A stretch of 64,000 nt of DNA from Ulota crispa (Eukaryota; Streptophyta; Bryopsida; Orthotrichales; Orthotrichaceae). Numbering within the stretch: the first letter of the stretch is position 1; every line of letters begins with the position of its first letter. The notes beneath the pieces are model-generated. The model was not told the origin of the DNA. It ran no database searches and saw nothing but the letters and a program-made list of their open reading frames with translations. Shown here in pieces: positions 44,843 to 55,330 of this stretch. The position numbers were made by a program, and so were the translations under genes. The stretch spans positions 11,400,409 to 11,464,408 of the forward strand of contig OY987250.1 in the NCBI GenBank assembly GCA_963920765.1, read 5' to 3'.

Positions 44843-46008
44843 TCATGGTTGTTACTTTGGCAAGTTTAAGTCAAAGGACACAACAAGTGGGTGCGCGTCC
44901 CAAACCGCATGGAGGGGCGGTTTGATTCAATAAGTAAGAAACATCTTATTATGCTTTATCTTTCAAGCTGGACTTGGCTGGTTATCTAGTGACAAGGCTA
45001 TGCATGCTTGAATCAAGGTGCATACATGGTTGTCACATTGGATCAACCAAACTGTTTGTCTATTTGATGCAAACACAAATGGTCAAGAAACAAACACAAG
45101 CACTTTTTTTATTTTTATTATTTATTTATTTATTTTTTAAGTATAGGCACAAACATAACCTTGCAATTGCGCCTTGACATTTGCACCTTGATTTTATCAC
45201 GGACAACCACCCTGTTTGGTCTAGTTTTTCCTTCTGTTTTTCTTGTTTGATAGCCAAATCTTGCCCAATGTGACAATCATAACCACATATGCAAGGTTGC
45301 AATTGTGCTTTGACGGCTTGCATTCTTCAACTTAAAAATAAAAGACAAAATTAAATAAAATGAATCAAATAAAAGTTGCTTGCATTTGTGCCTTTGATTG
45401 TTTGCGTGTTTGCCTTAAACCACAAGCCTCCACACCCTAATTAGACAAAAAATTTGAATTTATTTATTTGTTTTAAAGCACACAATTGCATTTAACACCA
45501 TATTTGTTAAATTGGGAAAAACAGAGGTACCACTTTGTACTCCACCTTAATCTTACATACAATAAATGTAGGCATAGCTATAACTCAAAGTTGAAACTTA
45601 TTTGAAGTGCTTGTAGGCAATCATTGAGACTTCAATACTGTACAAAAAATTGCATATTTTTTTCTTTTGTAATATGCTAAATTTTACATAATGACAAAAA
45701 TAGTGAAAGTCCCAGAATGTACTCTTTTTCCCAATTTAATGAATATGACATTATTTGCATTGTGGAGGTTTGAGTTCATGCCTTGACCATGCATTTGCGC
45801 CCATGTACTTGAATTTGCACCTTGATTCCATGTTGACAATCAAATGTGTAATCAACGTGTACAAAGTAAATATACATCTATCTTTTTTATTGTATTTGAA
45901 ATCAACTATGAATTGACTACATTAGATGGGCATGAGCTCAATTGGGCGACTAGGGGCATGCGGTAGATGGTTAGACAGACAAGAAATTTATCCAATGTGA
46001 CAACCATA
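44843..46008. mobile_element. Cluster of CATGGTTGTTACATTGG family ends, apparently nested
   Basis: Left-type ends occur at 44843 (CATGGTTGTTACTTTGG) and 45025 (CATGGTTGTCACATTGG). Right-type ends occur at about 45280 (GCCCAATGTGACAATCAT) and 46008 (CCAATGTGACAACCAT). The simplest reading is a 45025-45280 copy inside a 44843-46008 copy, with the 45494-45751 MITE inserted too. Confidence 0.5.
45494..45751. mobile_element. MITE, ATATTCGTTAATTTGGG family
   Basis: AACACCATATTTGTTAAATT at the left is mirrored by AATTTAATGAATATGAC at the right. The interior is the TACAATAGTGAAGTC-type segment seen at 4395 and 9305, in reverse orientation. Confidence 0.75.
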
Positions 46009-46459
46009 CTCTTCATTTTGTTGCTAGCAAAAGAAAAATCAAAATCACAAAGTTATGAGGCCGACTGAAAATGAGATTAATGTTTAGTGTAATAGTCGCA
46101 TGTTTGGCCTCTATCCTTCTCTATCCTTTAAAAAACCTATTTCTTGTGCTTAATAGAATTGCAACAATATAATTTTAGGAATACTGACATGAGAGCCTAC
46201 AAATTTACAAGGTTAAACGAATACTGTATAAGAAATCCAATAACACCAATTTGTAGCGTTTTATCCTGAAAAAATAGTCTATCGTGTTTATGCTAAAAAT
46301 CCCTCAATGTAGTATCGTGTTTATGAATGTTGAAGAATCGTGCAATGTGATGATAATAACAAACTGCATTTTAAAATCTTGAGATAGACGTGCTTTTTGG
46401 AAAAACTCAAACAAAATTTATATATACAACAGAATACGATTGGCAATCCTTTTCCCGCA

Positions 46460-46690
46460 CGGGTAACAAAACTTGTGTGTGTAAAAATTTACATGGGTAA
46501 AAACTTGTGTGGATAAGAATTTGCTCGGTAAAAACTTACATGTGTAAAAAATGTGTGGGTAAAAAGTAAATAAAGTTACATAGGTAAAATTAAAAAAACA
46601 TTAAAAAATTGCATGAATGATTATAGCATAGGTAAAAAAGATGTGTAGGTAAAAAATAAATAATACTTTTCTATGTGAGAATACGCAGCG
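46460..46690. repeat. Degenerate GGTAAAAACTTGTG tandem repeat
   Basis: GGGTAAAAACTTGTGTG, GGTAAAAACTTACATG, GGGTAAAAAGTAAATAA and similar units follow one another with drift. Confidence 0.7.
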
Positions 46691-47555
46691 AGTAAAATCT
46701 GTGGGTATAGAACAAAAAATGTTTAATTGCAAGGGAATGTTTTGTAAACAAAAAGATGTGTTTTACATCATGGGTAAAGTTTGAAATTAAAATGCTCAGA
46801 TAAAAAGTGATAATCATTTTCTTATAAGGGAAATATTTTGCATAATTGGGCCTAAAATTATTTTGCGTCCCATTGGACTAACAAATGCCTATACTAGTAA
46901 ATTTATAAGAGAATTGTGTTTGAAGCCATAAAACAACTTTGCAGCAATAATAGAAAAACATCACAAGAGCTCATCAAAAATTGGTGTTTTATTAATTCCT
47001 AATCCCTAAATGCCCAAGAGACAAGGGCAAAACATAGATGCCCTAGAAAATGATACTTTTGTAACTTTGATGAGGTTAACTTTGCTTCAAATGAGAAAAC
47101 AAGAATCAAGATGTTTAGTAATTATCCACATGTTCAAATATTCAAAAAATCTCTTGGACTCTCATTTAATGAATTTAGAAGCATTTACCATTTAATATTC
47201 ATCAAAATTATGGTTTGTATTCATATAATTTAAAATTTGGTATAAAATTTGGTATGATTTGTTGAAAATAGACATTCTCTTCTAAAACTCAAATATTTTC
47301 TCTTTTTAAAGGAGAGAATATCATTTGTTTCCCAAAATAGTAGATTTTATGACAGTAGCAAATATTGAAAAGTTTGTTTTTGTAATTTTTCTTGGTGAAG
47401 TGTAACTTGGATTGACATGATTCAAATTGGGTTGGAAAGTAGCCTTTTTGGAAGTCTTTTTTATTTTTTCAAGAAATATATTTTTCCATCCTAGGTAGCC
47501 TGCAAAAAAGGGCAACAACCAAAAAATGGTCAATTGAGCACTTAGAAGCTAAAAA
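46691..47555. other. No supported gene; isolated TTAA-family end
   Basis: AT-rich. At 47003 TCCCTAAATGCCCAAGAG matches the left end of the 3126 and 37537 elements, but no partner in the opposite orientation is found nearby. Confidence 0.4.
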
Positions 47556-47827
47556 TGCCATATTTGTTAATCTGGGAAGAAACCCCAATTTTGGGAATAA
47601 ACTAGGTTTGAGGTGATCACCTTAAATTGAGCTTTAGGTTTAAGTAACATTTGTTTTTGTACACGTGCCCTCACCTCAGAGGAGGAATTTGCAAGGGACA
47701 AAATCTCAATGGCTTAGATCAAATCTAATACCTTTGAATCTGGCGTTTAACGCAAGAAAGAAAAATGTTGGGTTTAAAGTGAAGTAGAACTTGGGAATCT
47801 AGTTTTCCCAATTTAACAAGTATTTTG
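47556..47827. mobile_element. MITE, ATATTCGTTAATTTGGG family
   Basis: TGCCATATTTGTTAATCTGG at the left is mirrored by TTTCCCAATTTAACAAGTAT at the right. Confidence 0.75.
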
Positions 47828-47940
47828 TTTAAAAAGGAGATGTTTGACAAAGAAAATAATTTGTAGTGGTACCAATGTTCCTTCATTGTAGAAAAGTATC
47901 TCACATGCTCCTTGTGATGTTTGTGTACCTTCTTAAATTT

Positions 47941-49832
47941 AGGGCCTCTTTACATTAGTGATCAAAAGCTTGATCAAGAGCCACTCCATATTTATCTATT
48001 GGAAATGGTTCTTGGTTAAGACTAGTGACTAATAACCAATTTTCTCATCCATTGGTCATGTTCAACAATGTAAAGTGAACTTAGACTAGTCCCTTGAAGA
48101 TTTTGGTCATTCATTCTACTCTTTCCCTTGTTTTCTCATTTTTACTCTCTACCCTCTCTTTTCTTCTCATCCCTTAACCCTAAAGCCCGACGAGTGTTGC
48201 AGAAAAAAATAAGACCAAAATTGCCAATTTTTGATGATTTATTTAAAATTCAAAATATACATACTTATGTATTTGAGTTTCAACTATACAAAAGTGTAAT
48301 ATACAAGTAAGGCAGTGTGTAAGAACAATTCTAGCTCATTTGACCACATTGATTGTAAGGTTATAAATTTTGAAGTGATAAAAAACCAATTTTTTTTCAT
48401 TCTTGCAAGACAAGGTTAGCATACTTCAAGCCTTCCTAGAGTAAAATTTTTGCTCTACAAAAAAATGAGGTTTTTGACCGTTCACAAGTATATGATGTTA
48501 GGTTCACTTATAAAAAAATTCATAAGCAAAAATAGAATCTAGCTTATTCTCAATCACCTTGTAATGTAAGGAGGTTCAGTGCATTGGCAATATTTGAATA
48601 GTTATTTTTTCATGATTTCTTCTGCAATAAAGAAGTCTTTTACTTGAAATTTGAATGGTGAAAAGTTAGAAATAAACATTTGGAATATGTGAAAAAAGTT
48701 CAAAGAGCTTTGGATTAATAGATTGAAAAATAATAAGGCTTGAAGTTAGAAGAAAATATATTTCTTGAAATCACCCAAACATAGTTAACAAAGTTTGACT
48801 CCTCTTAGAATGTGATGTGAGAGTTTTTTTTTTTTTTTTTTGACACTTGTATACCATATTTTTATTAGTTACATACATGCCAAATTTCAAAAGTTAATGA
48901 GAGTTTTAGCATAAGATTCTCCAAAGTTGTCAAATTGCCCAAGGTGCCCAAATTCTTTTTGGTAGCATAAGTTTTTACTCAAGCATCCAATTGGAGTGTT
49001 TTTTTTTCCACACAAAAGTGTTCATTGTGTGCACTTTGGCTCCAAATTTCAAAAATACTTGCCAAAAATTGACTTCATAAGAACCTACCTAAAATTTCAA
49101 CCGCCTGTTGAATGAACTTTTGTGGTTTAGGGGTTAATAAAATTTTAAGAATTGGGATGTCAAGAAACAAAGGAGGAAACTTGTAACTAAGAAGATTACA
49201 AAACTTTATAATTAAAACTGTAGTCAATAGTACATAATGAAAAATACAAAGTAAATAGCCATGCAATTGTTTAAATGTGTTTTTCAATGGAATTATTTTA
49301 GTGTGTTTTTACAATACAATTAGATGTAAGAAAACATAATTTTAAACCTAATTCACTTATTACAATAAACACTTTAATAATTTTAATTACTATGATAAAG
49401 CTAAAATTAGTGCAATTGAAATACATTTGTTGTAATAAAACAACATTTCAGCATTATATATTGTATTCACAACAATAAGAACTATGCTCATAGCAGTAAA
49501 GCATCAGTAAAATAGAGTTCTCTGTAGTAAATAGCATCAAAGCTTGACAGAAGTAGACCAATCAAAAAAATTAGGATGGCTTGATCACCCTAAAAATCTG
49601 GCTAGAGAACCTCTTGAGAGTGTCTCAACTAGAAATGTGGGTGACCATGAAACATTATCCACTTTATGGCATGTAGGATTCCATATCATTTTCTCATCCA
49701 TTTTTGCCCAAGGTCACTTCTTTTTTTTTTAGCTAGTATAGAGTAGACTTAGACCAGCCGGCTTTTCACCTCTAATGACATTACAAAATTTGCCTTGGTC
49801 ATCAGCCTTGGTCACTAGTGTAAAGAGGCCCT
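47941..49832. mobile_element. 1.9-kb element with AGGGCCTCTTTACA ends and a nested insertion
   Basis: AGGGCCTCTTTACATTAGTG at the left is mirrored with one change by CACTAGTGTAAAGAGGCCCT at the right. Ends of this style occur in plant hAT-type elements, but no 8-bp duplication is visible here. A TTAA-bounded element (48178-49133) appears to lie inside. Confidence 0.65.
48178..49133. mobile_element. TTAA/CCCTAAA element nested in the 47941 element
   Basis: It begins CCCTAAAGCCC after TTAA (48174-48177) and ends GGTTTAGGGG before TTAA (49134-49137). Only about eight terminal bases match, so the pairing is tentative. Confidence 0.5.
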
Positions 49833-50734
49833 TAGTTGCTTGTTGAATTTTTAGTATCTAACAATTGCAAAGTGATTTATTCTTCTTGTTTGTATTTCAA
49901 GGAGCCTTTATCTTTGATCAATATTGACAAGATGTTTTGCCCACATATCCAACTAGGAACAACCAAAAACAAATCTCCTTGTTTGCAAAAGTATATAGAT
50001 TCTCCATCATTGATTAATCAACTTCCTAATTATGAAAAAATAGGAAAATTTTTAACCCCTAAATGCCCAAGTAGACAATAATTGTCCCTTCACTGCCCAA
50101 AAATTACTGTGCAAGATGGGGAAATTTTTTATTTCATCCAATATTTTTTAGAAGTGGTAATGGGGATGTGCTCCATCATGGAATGCCAAAAAACCTCATT
50201 GAGTTCCTCCATATTTTAAAAACTCCAATTTGTGAGTAGATTCACAAGCACGGTGTTAGGTCCCATGTTGCCCTTCTTGCAATTTTTGTGAGGGCAACAT
50301 GCACTACTGACTTTTGCAAATCTTAAGGATTATATTATGTTGTGTGGGCACATGCCACACCATTGTATAGCATTGTAGATCAATATTGTAGCAAGGCAGT
50401 CATGGGGACTAGTTAGACATTCAACAATTAAGGAGTTGCCATACACATGAAAATTGTAATTTTTGTCTTGACAAAGAGAATTTTTTTAGTTGGTCCATGC
50501 ATAGGTTGCTTCCTTTTTGTCCAAATGTCTCCAACCCAGTGTTTTGTAATATGGGTACAGATGCCTAACTTTGCTGCTTGACATAAAGCCCCCTCCCTTG
50601 CAATCCATAACCAATAACCCCATATTCAATCAATATGGAGTTGCATGTTATATATGGAGTGTATTTGGACATTGCATTAATACATATACGCTCCATATAT
50701 AACATTTAATGCCACATTGATCAAATATTTATTA
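49833..50734. other. No supported gene; isolated TTAA-family end and an inverted repeat
   Basis: TTAA then CCCCTAAATGCCCAAG at 50052-50071 is an unpaired family end. At about 50220-50345, GGTCCCATGTTGCCCTTC-type sequence is the reverse complement of part of 56690-56800, marking another dispersed repeat. At 50645-50715, GTTATATATGGAG and CTCCATATATAAC form an inverted repeat. Confidence 0.5.
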
Positions 50735-51087
50735 CTCCCTCCGTCCCAAAATGATCTTCTTGTTGACCTTTATTTAGTGTCCCAAAATGAGCTTCTTGTT
50801 GTAGGAAGAAAGGAGCTAGTGACACTTGCACATAGTCCAAAAGCATGGGCATGCTAACCAATCCCATGCCATCAAGTGAGTGGCCACCGGTGCTCTTCAA
50901 AAATGCCTCAAAAATTCGATTTTCAAGCATATTGAAACCACACTTTGAAAACTAATTTTGAACTCAAAATTTCAGAACAATAGGACATCAAACTCTATTT
51001 GTAGGTCAAAAAATTTGAAAATGGTTCTTTTTGAGTTTAATCTACAACATTTTGTGTAACAGGAAGATCATTTTGGGACGGAGGGAG
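50735..51087. mobile_element. Stowaway-type MITE (Tc1/mariner superfamily)
   Basis: The ends CTCCCTCCGTCCCAAAATGA and its exact mirror are flanked by TA on both sides (50733-50734 and 51088-51089). CTCCCTCCGTCCC with a TA duplication is the diagnostic Stowaway signature known from flowering plants. The element is 353 bp and non-coding. A second internal CCCAAAATGAGCTTCTTG string at about 50771 repeats the subterminal region. Confidence 0.92.
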
Positions 51088-51097
51088 TAATTCTTAC

Positions 51098-51279
51098 AAA
51101 TATTTCTGAAGACAGAGGAATAAAGAAGTCCATAGAAAACCAATCCGAAGCTTCCAGTGAGCGAAGCGTGACGAATGCCGTGAGGGCAACGAAGTGCCCC
51201 TGCGGCGTCAGCTGAATGGCTTGGCCACGGATGTGCATGCAGTCCAACAGTACAATCATGCCACTTTTCATGACGACAA
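51098..51279 (-). CDS. Possible isolated exon, unknown product
   Basis: On the minus strand a 182-base open segment lies between an acceptor (CAAACGCAG, exon from 51279) and a donor (TTT|GTAAGA, exon to 51098). It would encode about 60 residues, including MIVLLDCMHIRGQAIQLTPQ and FVALTAFVTLRSLEASDWF. Composition is GC-richer than the surroundings, like the true exons here. I recognise no family and can find no partner exons. It could be a remnant, and it directly abuts the Stowaway element. Confidence 0.3.
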
Positions 51280-51780
51280 CTGCGTTTGAAAGGTATCATT
51301 TGTCAAATTTTCATACCTTTGTACCCAAGGATTCTTTCTTTTAGCCCGCGTTCTAGGCTTGCGTTGTAAAAACGAAAAAAACTTCCGACCAAAATTATCA
51401 TAAATTTTTAAAAATTTCTTTCATGCTGGAACCTTGACAGAGGGGAAGAAAATTAGTCGGACCACGCTGCTTCGTGAGCGTTGAATGGTGAGTAGTGAGT
51501 GGTGAGCGAAAATTTTTGTGAGCAAAGATTTCTATGAAAGGAAACCAATTCTGAGTTCAAAATTAATGAAAAATCCAAAAAAAGCAGTAAATTTTTCAAA
51601 AAAACAAAAATTCAAAATGCATAATTAAAGGACCCTATGTACATGATTATATAAGTGAAATTTAGCATTTTGATAAACAATCTAGGCTCACAACTCACAG
51701 ATCTCCACTCACAATATAGTATTCCCCAAAATTAGTCTACACAAATGCTATACATGGCTGTGAAGAAGTTACAACTACAC

Positions 51781-52070
51781 TAAATAGTGCATTTAGGTTG
51801 CCCCATACTAATTTCTCGACATTCTGCACTATTTAAATATTTACTGTTGCTATAGTAATTTCAACAATATTGTAATAAATTATTTTTAAAAGATTTGACA
51901 AGTACTATAAAGCTATAGAAAGACAAACTAGCAATATCCAAGTTGTAAATTAAGTGAAATCTAAATATGTAAAGAATTGCATGCACTTCCAAATAGACAA
52001 ATAGTAGGTCATGAGGTAACTTTCCAAGGTAAGGCAACCTAATTGTTCAGGCAACCTAAATGCACTATTT
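51781..52070. mobile_element. MITE with AAATAGTGCATTTAGGTTGC ends
   Basis: AAATAGTGCATTTAGGTTGC at the left is exactly mirrored by GCAACCTAAATGCACTATTT at the right, about 290 bp. Confidence 0.85.
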
Positions 52071-53231
52071 GATGCAGTTAAGCTGAAGCTTTTTCTGTTT
52101 GCTAGCTATGGGGTAGAAGCAAGAGACTGACTTTGTTAGGACACAAAGCTTCGTTGTAAGAAGTTTGAGTAGGACCATGCTCCAATAGGTGGCGAGAGTT
52201 CTCCTCTCCTAATCCCTCGTAATCTCTTACAAAAGTTGCTTGTTTCATAGACGAAAACGAAACCGAGGATCGCCGTGGTCTCAGAAGCAGCACGCTTCCT
52301 CTCCATCTATTCCCGTCTCTCACTCACCTGGTTCGATCTCTTCACTTGGTTTATTCTGTGATTCTATTCCAGACTTGACTCTCAGTAATTGGAGTGGTGA
52401 TCGACTGTGGGGATGGTGATAATGCTTCCTTTTCCACATTCTTTTCTAATTCATTGATCTTCTCGACCTCTGCAGAAAGATGCAACAACGACTGTAATCA
52501 ACATTCCTGAACTGTGCCGATAGAAATCAACTTCTGGAGGTAACTACTCGGGGCTTTGGAGTGCAAGATTTTCAACCGTGAGTTTCTCTTCCTTCTTTGG
52601 TTATGTCAATTCTCGTCATAGAGTTTAAAGGCTTTGTTTGTGTCAGATCCATTCTCTCGCCCTCCGTCATCCCTAATCAAGAGATTCCTTGACGTCGATG
52701 CTACCTTTATTGAGGATTCTAAATTTTGGTGTTTTGAGATCACGTCTTCAGCCACAAAGCTGCTGCTTGTTTCTATATCTGGTCCTTTCCCAGGTGTCTC
52801 AAATTCCTGGCCAGACCCAGATTGTCGTGTCCAAATTTGTCTCCGTGTTTGGAGCGTAAAAGTCTCAAAGCCTGGCACCTCTTGTTTTCAGATTATCCGA
52901 AGTTCTAGGGTTTGAGTGTTGCATGTTTCTCTGAAATTCAACCTCGAGTGTTGCGTGATTGTTGCATACAGGATATACAAGCACTCAGTAGGAGGGAGGT
53001 TTCTATTTTTTGCTCCATTTTGCTAAAAATACTGCTTAAAGTGCTAAATTTTCAGATTTAGCACTTTGATCTTCATCGCTTTAGTAAGAGATTTTGCGAA
53101 ATCTAGCCACCGTTGTGAACTCTGGACACAAGTTCTTCAGTAAGGGTGTCGAAGCCCGCGCCACGGAATCCTCTATTTTGTTGTTTGTATGTGGCCATCT
53201 GTAATTCTCAGACGAGATTTTTGTCTAGAAA
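52071..53231. other. GC-richer region upstream of PhyH, possible 5' leader
   Basis: Composition shifts toward that of genic DNA. A plausible 5' untranslated intron for the next gene runs from a GTGAGT donor near 52578 to a CTGCAG acceptor at 53640, but no reading frame here is convincing. A minus-strand open frame at 52102-52323 has no recognisable content. Confidence 0.3.
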
Positions 53232-53540
53232 TACTAAGGTAGGAGGTTCTAAAACCGCCCACCTCACATGTACTCCGTTTGTACATGTTGTTTTTTCATA
53301 GTCTTCAATAATGTACAAGAGATGTACATTTGAAGAGTTGAGCCGTTTTAGAGCCCCTATGCCATTTCAACTTCAAAATTTCATAACTAATTCCATAAAG
53401 CTCCAAAAAATATGAAACAGATTGGGTTAGATGTTAATTTCTCTAGTCTTTCAAAGAAAATTTAGCGAAAAATATTTCAAAGAGTTTCACCTCCCCAAAA
53501 TTCAGTTTCAGCCCTTAGATGGTCGGTGTACGAGCCTCCT
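53232..53540 (+). repeat. Left inverted copy of the repeat flanking PhyH
   Basis: It starts TACTAAGGTAGGAGGTTC and continues TAAAACCGCCCACC. The interior (GCCATTTCAACTTCAAAATT, AGTTTCACCTCCCCAAAATT) matches the reverse complement of 54713-55045. Its inner end GAGCCTCCTT mirrors AAGGTAGGAGG, so each copy also has its own short inverted ends. Confidence 0.85.
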
Positions 53541-53697
53541 TCTCGCAGAACTTTGAAATCATTTTTGTACAAAATCGCCTACTTTAATTCTGGGAGCGGT
53601 GCAGAAGTGTTAAACCTTGGCGCCCATTTGTGGTCTGCAGGTTTGTATTTTCTGGATTGCTGTTTGGTTTGTTGGCCAAACGACTTGGAAGTTGAAA

Positions 53698-54561
53698 ATG
53701 GGCACCGCCATGGATCCCGACCCCGAGTCGGTGGCTGCCTTCAAACGCGACGGCTTCACAATCATACGCGACGTGTTCCCGGCAACGGAGTGCGACAGCT
53801 TCTGCCACTACTTCACGGCGATGGTAGAGCGCGGGGGTGACGGATACGCCGAGTGCCCCGTCGACACGACGCACCCCGACCCACTGAAGCGGTACCCGCG
53901 CCTGCTGCAGCCGCACCGCAGCGACGCCACCGCATTCGACTACATGACGGACCCACGTATCCGCAACGTCCTCGTGGCCCTCGCAGGAGCGGAGCCATAC
54001 GCGGTCCAGACCATGCTCTACTTCAAGCCCCCTGGCGCCCGCGGGCAGGCGCTCCACCAGGACAACCTCTACCTGCTCGTGCAACCGGGCACTTGCATCG
54101 CCGCCTGGCTGGCGCTCGACGACTGCGACGAGGAGAACGGGTGCATGGTGTTCGTCCCCAACACGGCGGACCTCCCGATCATGTGCCAGGTGGAGAATCC
54201 GGGGCTGGAGGCAGAGCAGTGGGCGAATCTGGAGACGCCGCGCCCGCCGGGGTCTGGCGAGGCGGTGGTTCATGCGTGCATGAAGAAGGGGGATGTGTTG
54301 TTTTTTAATGGTAGCGTGATTCATGGGAGCTTTAAAAACCGGAGTGAGAGTCGGTTTCGGAGGTCGTTGATCGGGCACTACGTCGCGGCGGAGGCCAAGC
54401 AGGTGGCCAAGTACTACTTCCCCGTATTTCACATGGATGGCTCTTGTGTTGACGGCGCTCTTGCTCAGAGTGCACCTGGTGGCCCCTGCGGCGTCTACGA
54501 GGAGCGTGGCCATGGCGTTGTGCTCTCTGGTAGCTACCGGGCTCCCGAGAGAGCTCATTAG
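53698..54561 (+). CDS. Phytanoyl-CoA dioxygenase (PhyH) family Fe(II)/2-oxoglutarate oxygenase
   Basis: PhyH-family enzymes hydroxylate substrates using Fe(II) and 2-oxoglutarate; the substrate here is unknown. The single exon encodes 287 residues from AAAATGG at 53698 (second in-frame Met at residue 5). The iron-binding HxD is HQD at residues 120-122 in GQALHQDNLYL. The distal iron His is about residue 209 in FFNGSVIHGSF. The 2-oxoglutarate-binding Arg is 221 or 222 in RFRRSLIGHY, so the active site looks complete. Upstream in-frame sequence is open but lacks ATG, and a CTGCAG acceptor at 53640 suggests a 5' untranslated intron. No signal peptide is obvious. The gene is strikingly GC-rich with many G/C third positions, intronless, and flanked by inverted repeats (53232-53540 and 54713-55045). 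Overall it resembles bacterial-type PhyH proteins, which is compatible with acquisition by transfer or with retroposition. Confidence 0.92.
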   Translation: MGTAMDPDPESVAAFKRDGFTIIRDVFPATECDSFCHYFTAMVERGGDGYAECPVDTTHPDPLKRYPRLLQPHRSDATAFDYMTDPRIRNVLVALAGAEPYAVQTMLYFKPPGARGQALHQDNLYLLVQPGTCIAAWLALDDCDEENGCMVFVPNTADLPIMCQVENPGLEAEQWANLETPRPPGSGEAVVHACMKKGDVLFFNGSVIHGSFKNRSESRFRRSLIGHYVAAEAKQVAKYYFPVFHMDGSCVDGALAQSAPGGPCGVYEERGHGVVLSGSYRAPERAH

Positions 54562-54712
54562 CGGCGTTCGGTTCGTTGTTGCAATGTGCCGTGGCCGGGT
54601 TGTAAGTGTCAACACTCCCGTAGCCGAAATCCCTGCTTGTGAAAATACTGTAAAATACTGCAAAATCTGGCATTTGAGATCAAAAAAAAAGTCGAGGATA
54701 CCAAATGCGTCG

Positions 54713-55045
54713 AAGTAAGGTAGGAGGCTCATAAACCGACCATCTAAGGGCTGAAACTGAATTTTGGGGAGGTGAAACTTCTTGAAATATTTTCAGTAAA
54801 TTTTCCTTGAAAGACAAGTGGAATGGGCATCTAACCCAAAGTGTTTCATATTTTTTGGAACTTTGTGGAATTAGTTATGAAATTTTGAAGTTGAAGTGGC
54901 ATAAGGGCTCAAAAACTGAATGATAACCTCCTCAAATGCTTGTCCATCGTCAGAAACTATGAAGAACCACATATATAAATTGAGCACATTTGAGAAGGTG
55001 GGCGGTTTTAGAGCCTGAGCGCTTTTAGAACCTCCTATCTTAGTA
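54713..55045 (-). repeat. Right inverted copy of the repeat flanking PhyH
   Basis: It starts AAGTAAGGTAGGAGGCTC and ends GAACCTCCTATCTTAGTA. Read on the minus strand it parallels 53232-53540 over its length, with extra bases near the outer end. It begins about 150 bases after the PhyH stop codon, so it may overlap the 3' untranslated region. Confidence 0.85.
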
Positions 55046-55330
55046 GTAATCGAAATGGTATGCGGTTGCAAAATGTGCGAGAGCAGCGCCAGAAATGTGG
55101 ACATGGACAATAATGAGAGTGTAATTGCATCGGATATTTTGTGCAAGGGATCGCAACATGCTTGACTAGATTTGAAAGCTACATGGCGTGGAGCTTGAGT
55201 GTTCCTCATACGACCCGCTGCCGACTTGTATGTACATTGCACTTGCAAACTGTGCCTCAATTCACCAGCTGCTGTGCCACGAGACCGATGGGCGAGACAG
55301 GCCAGTGAGAGACAGAAGGCATGGAAATCA

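Noticed and set aside
53584..54732. 382-codon open frame on the minus strand across PhyH
   Set aside because: Shadow of the GC-rich PhyH coding strand; it has no recognisable domain, while the plus strand has a complete active site.
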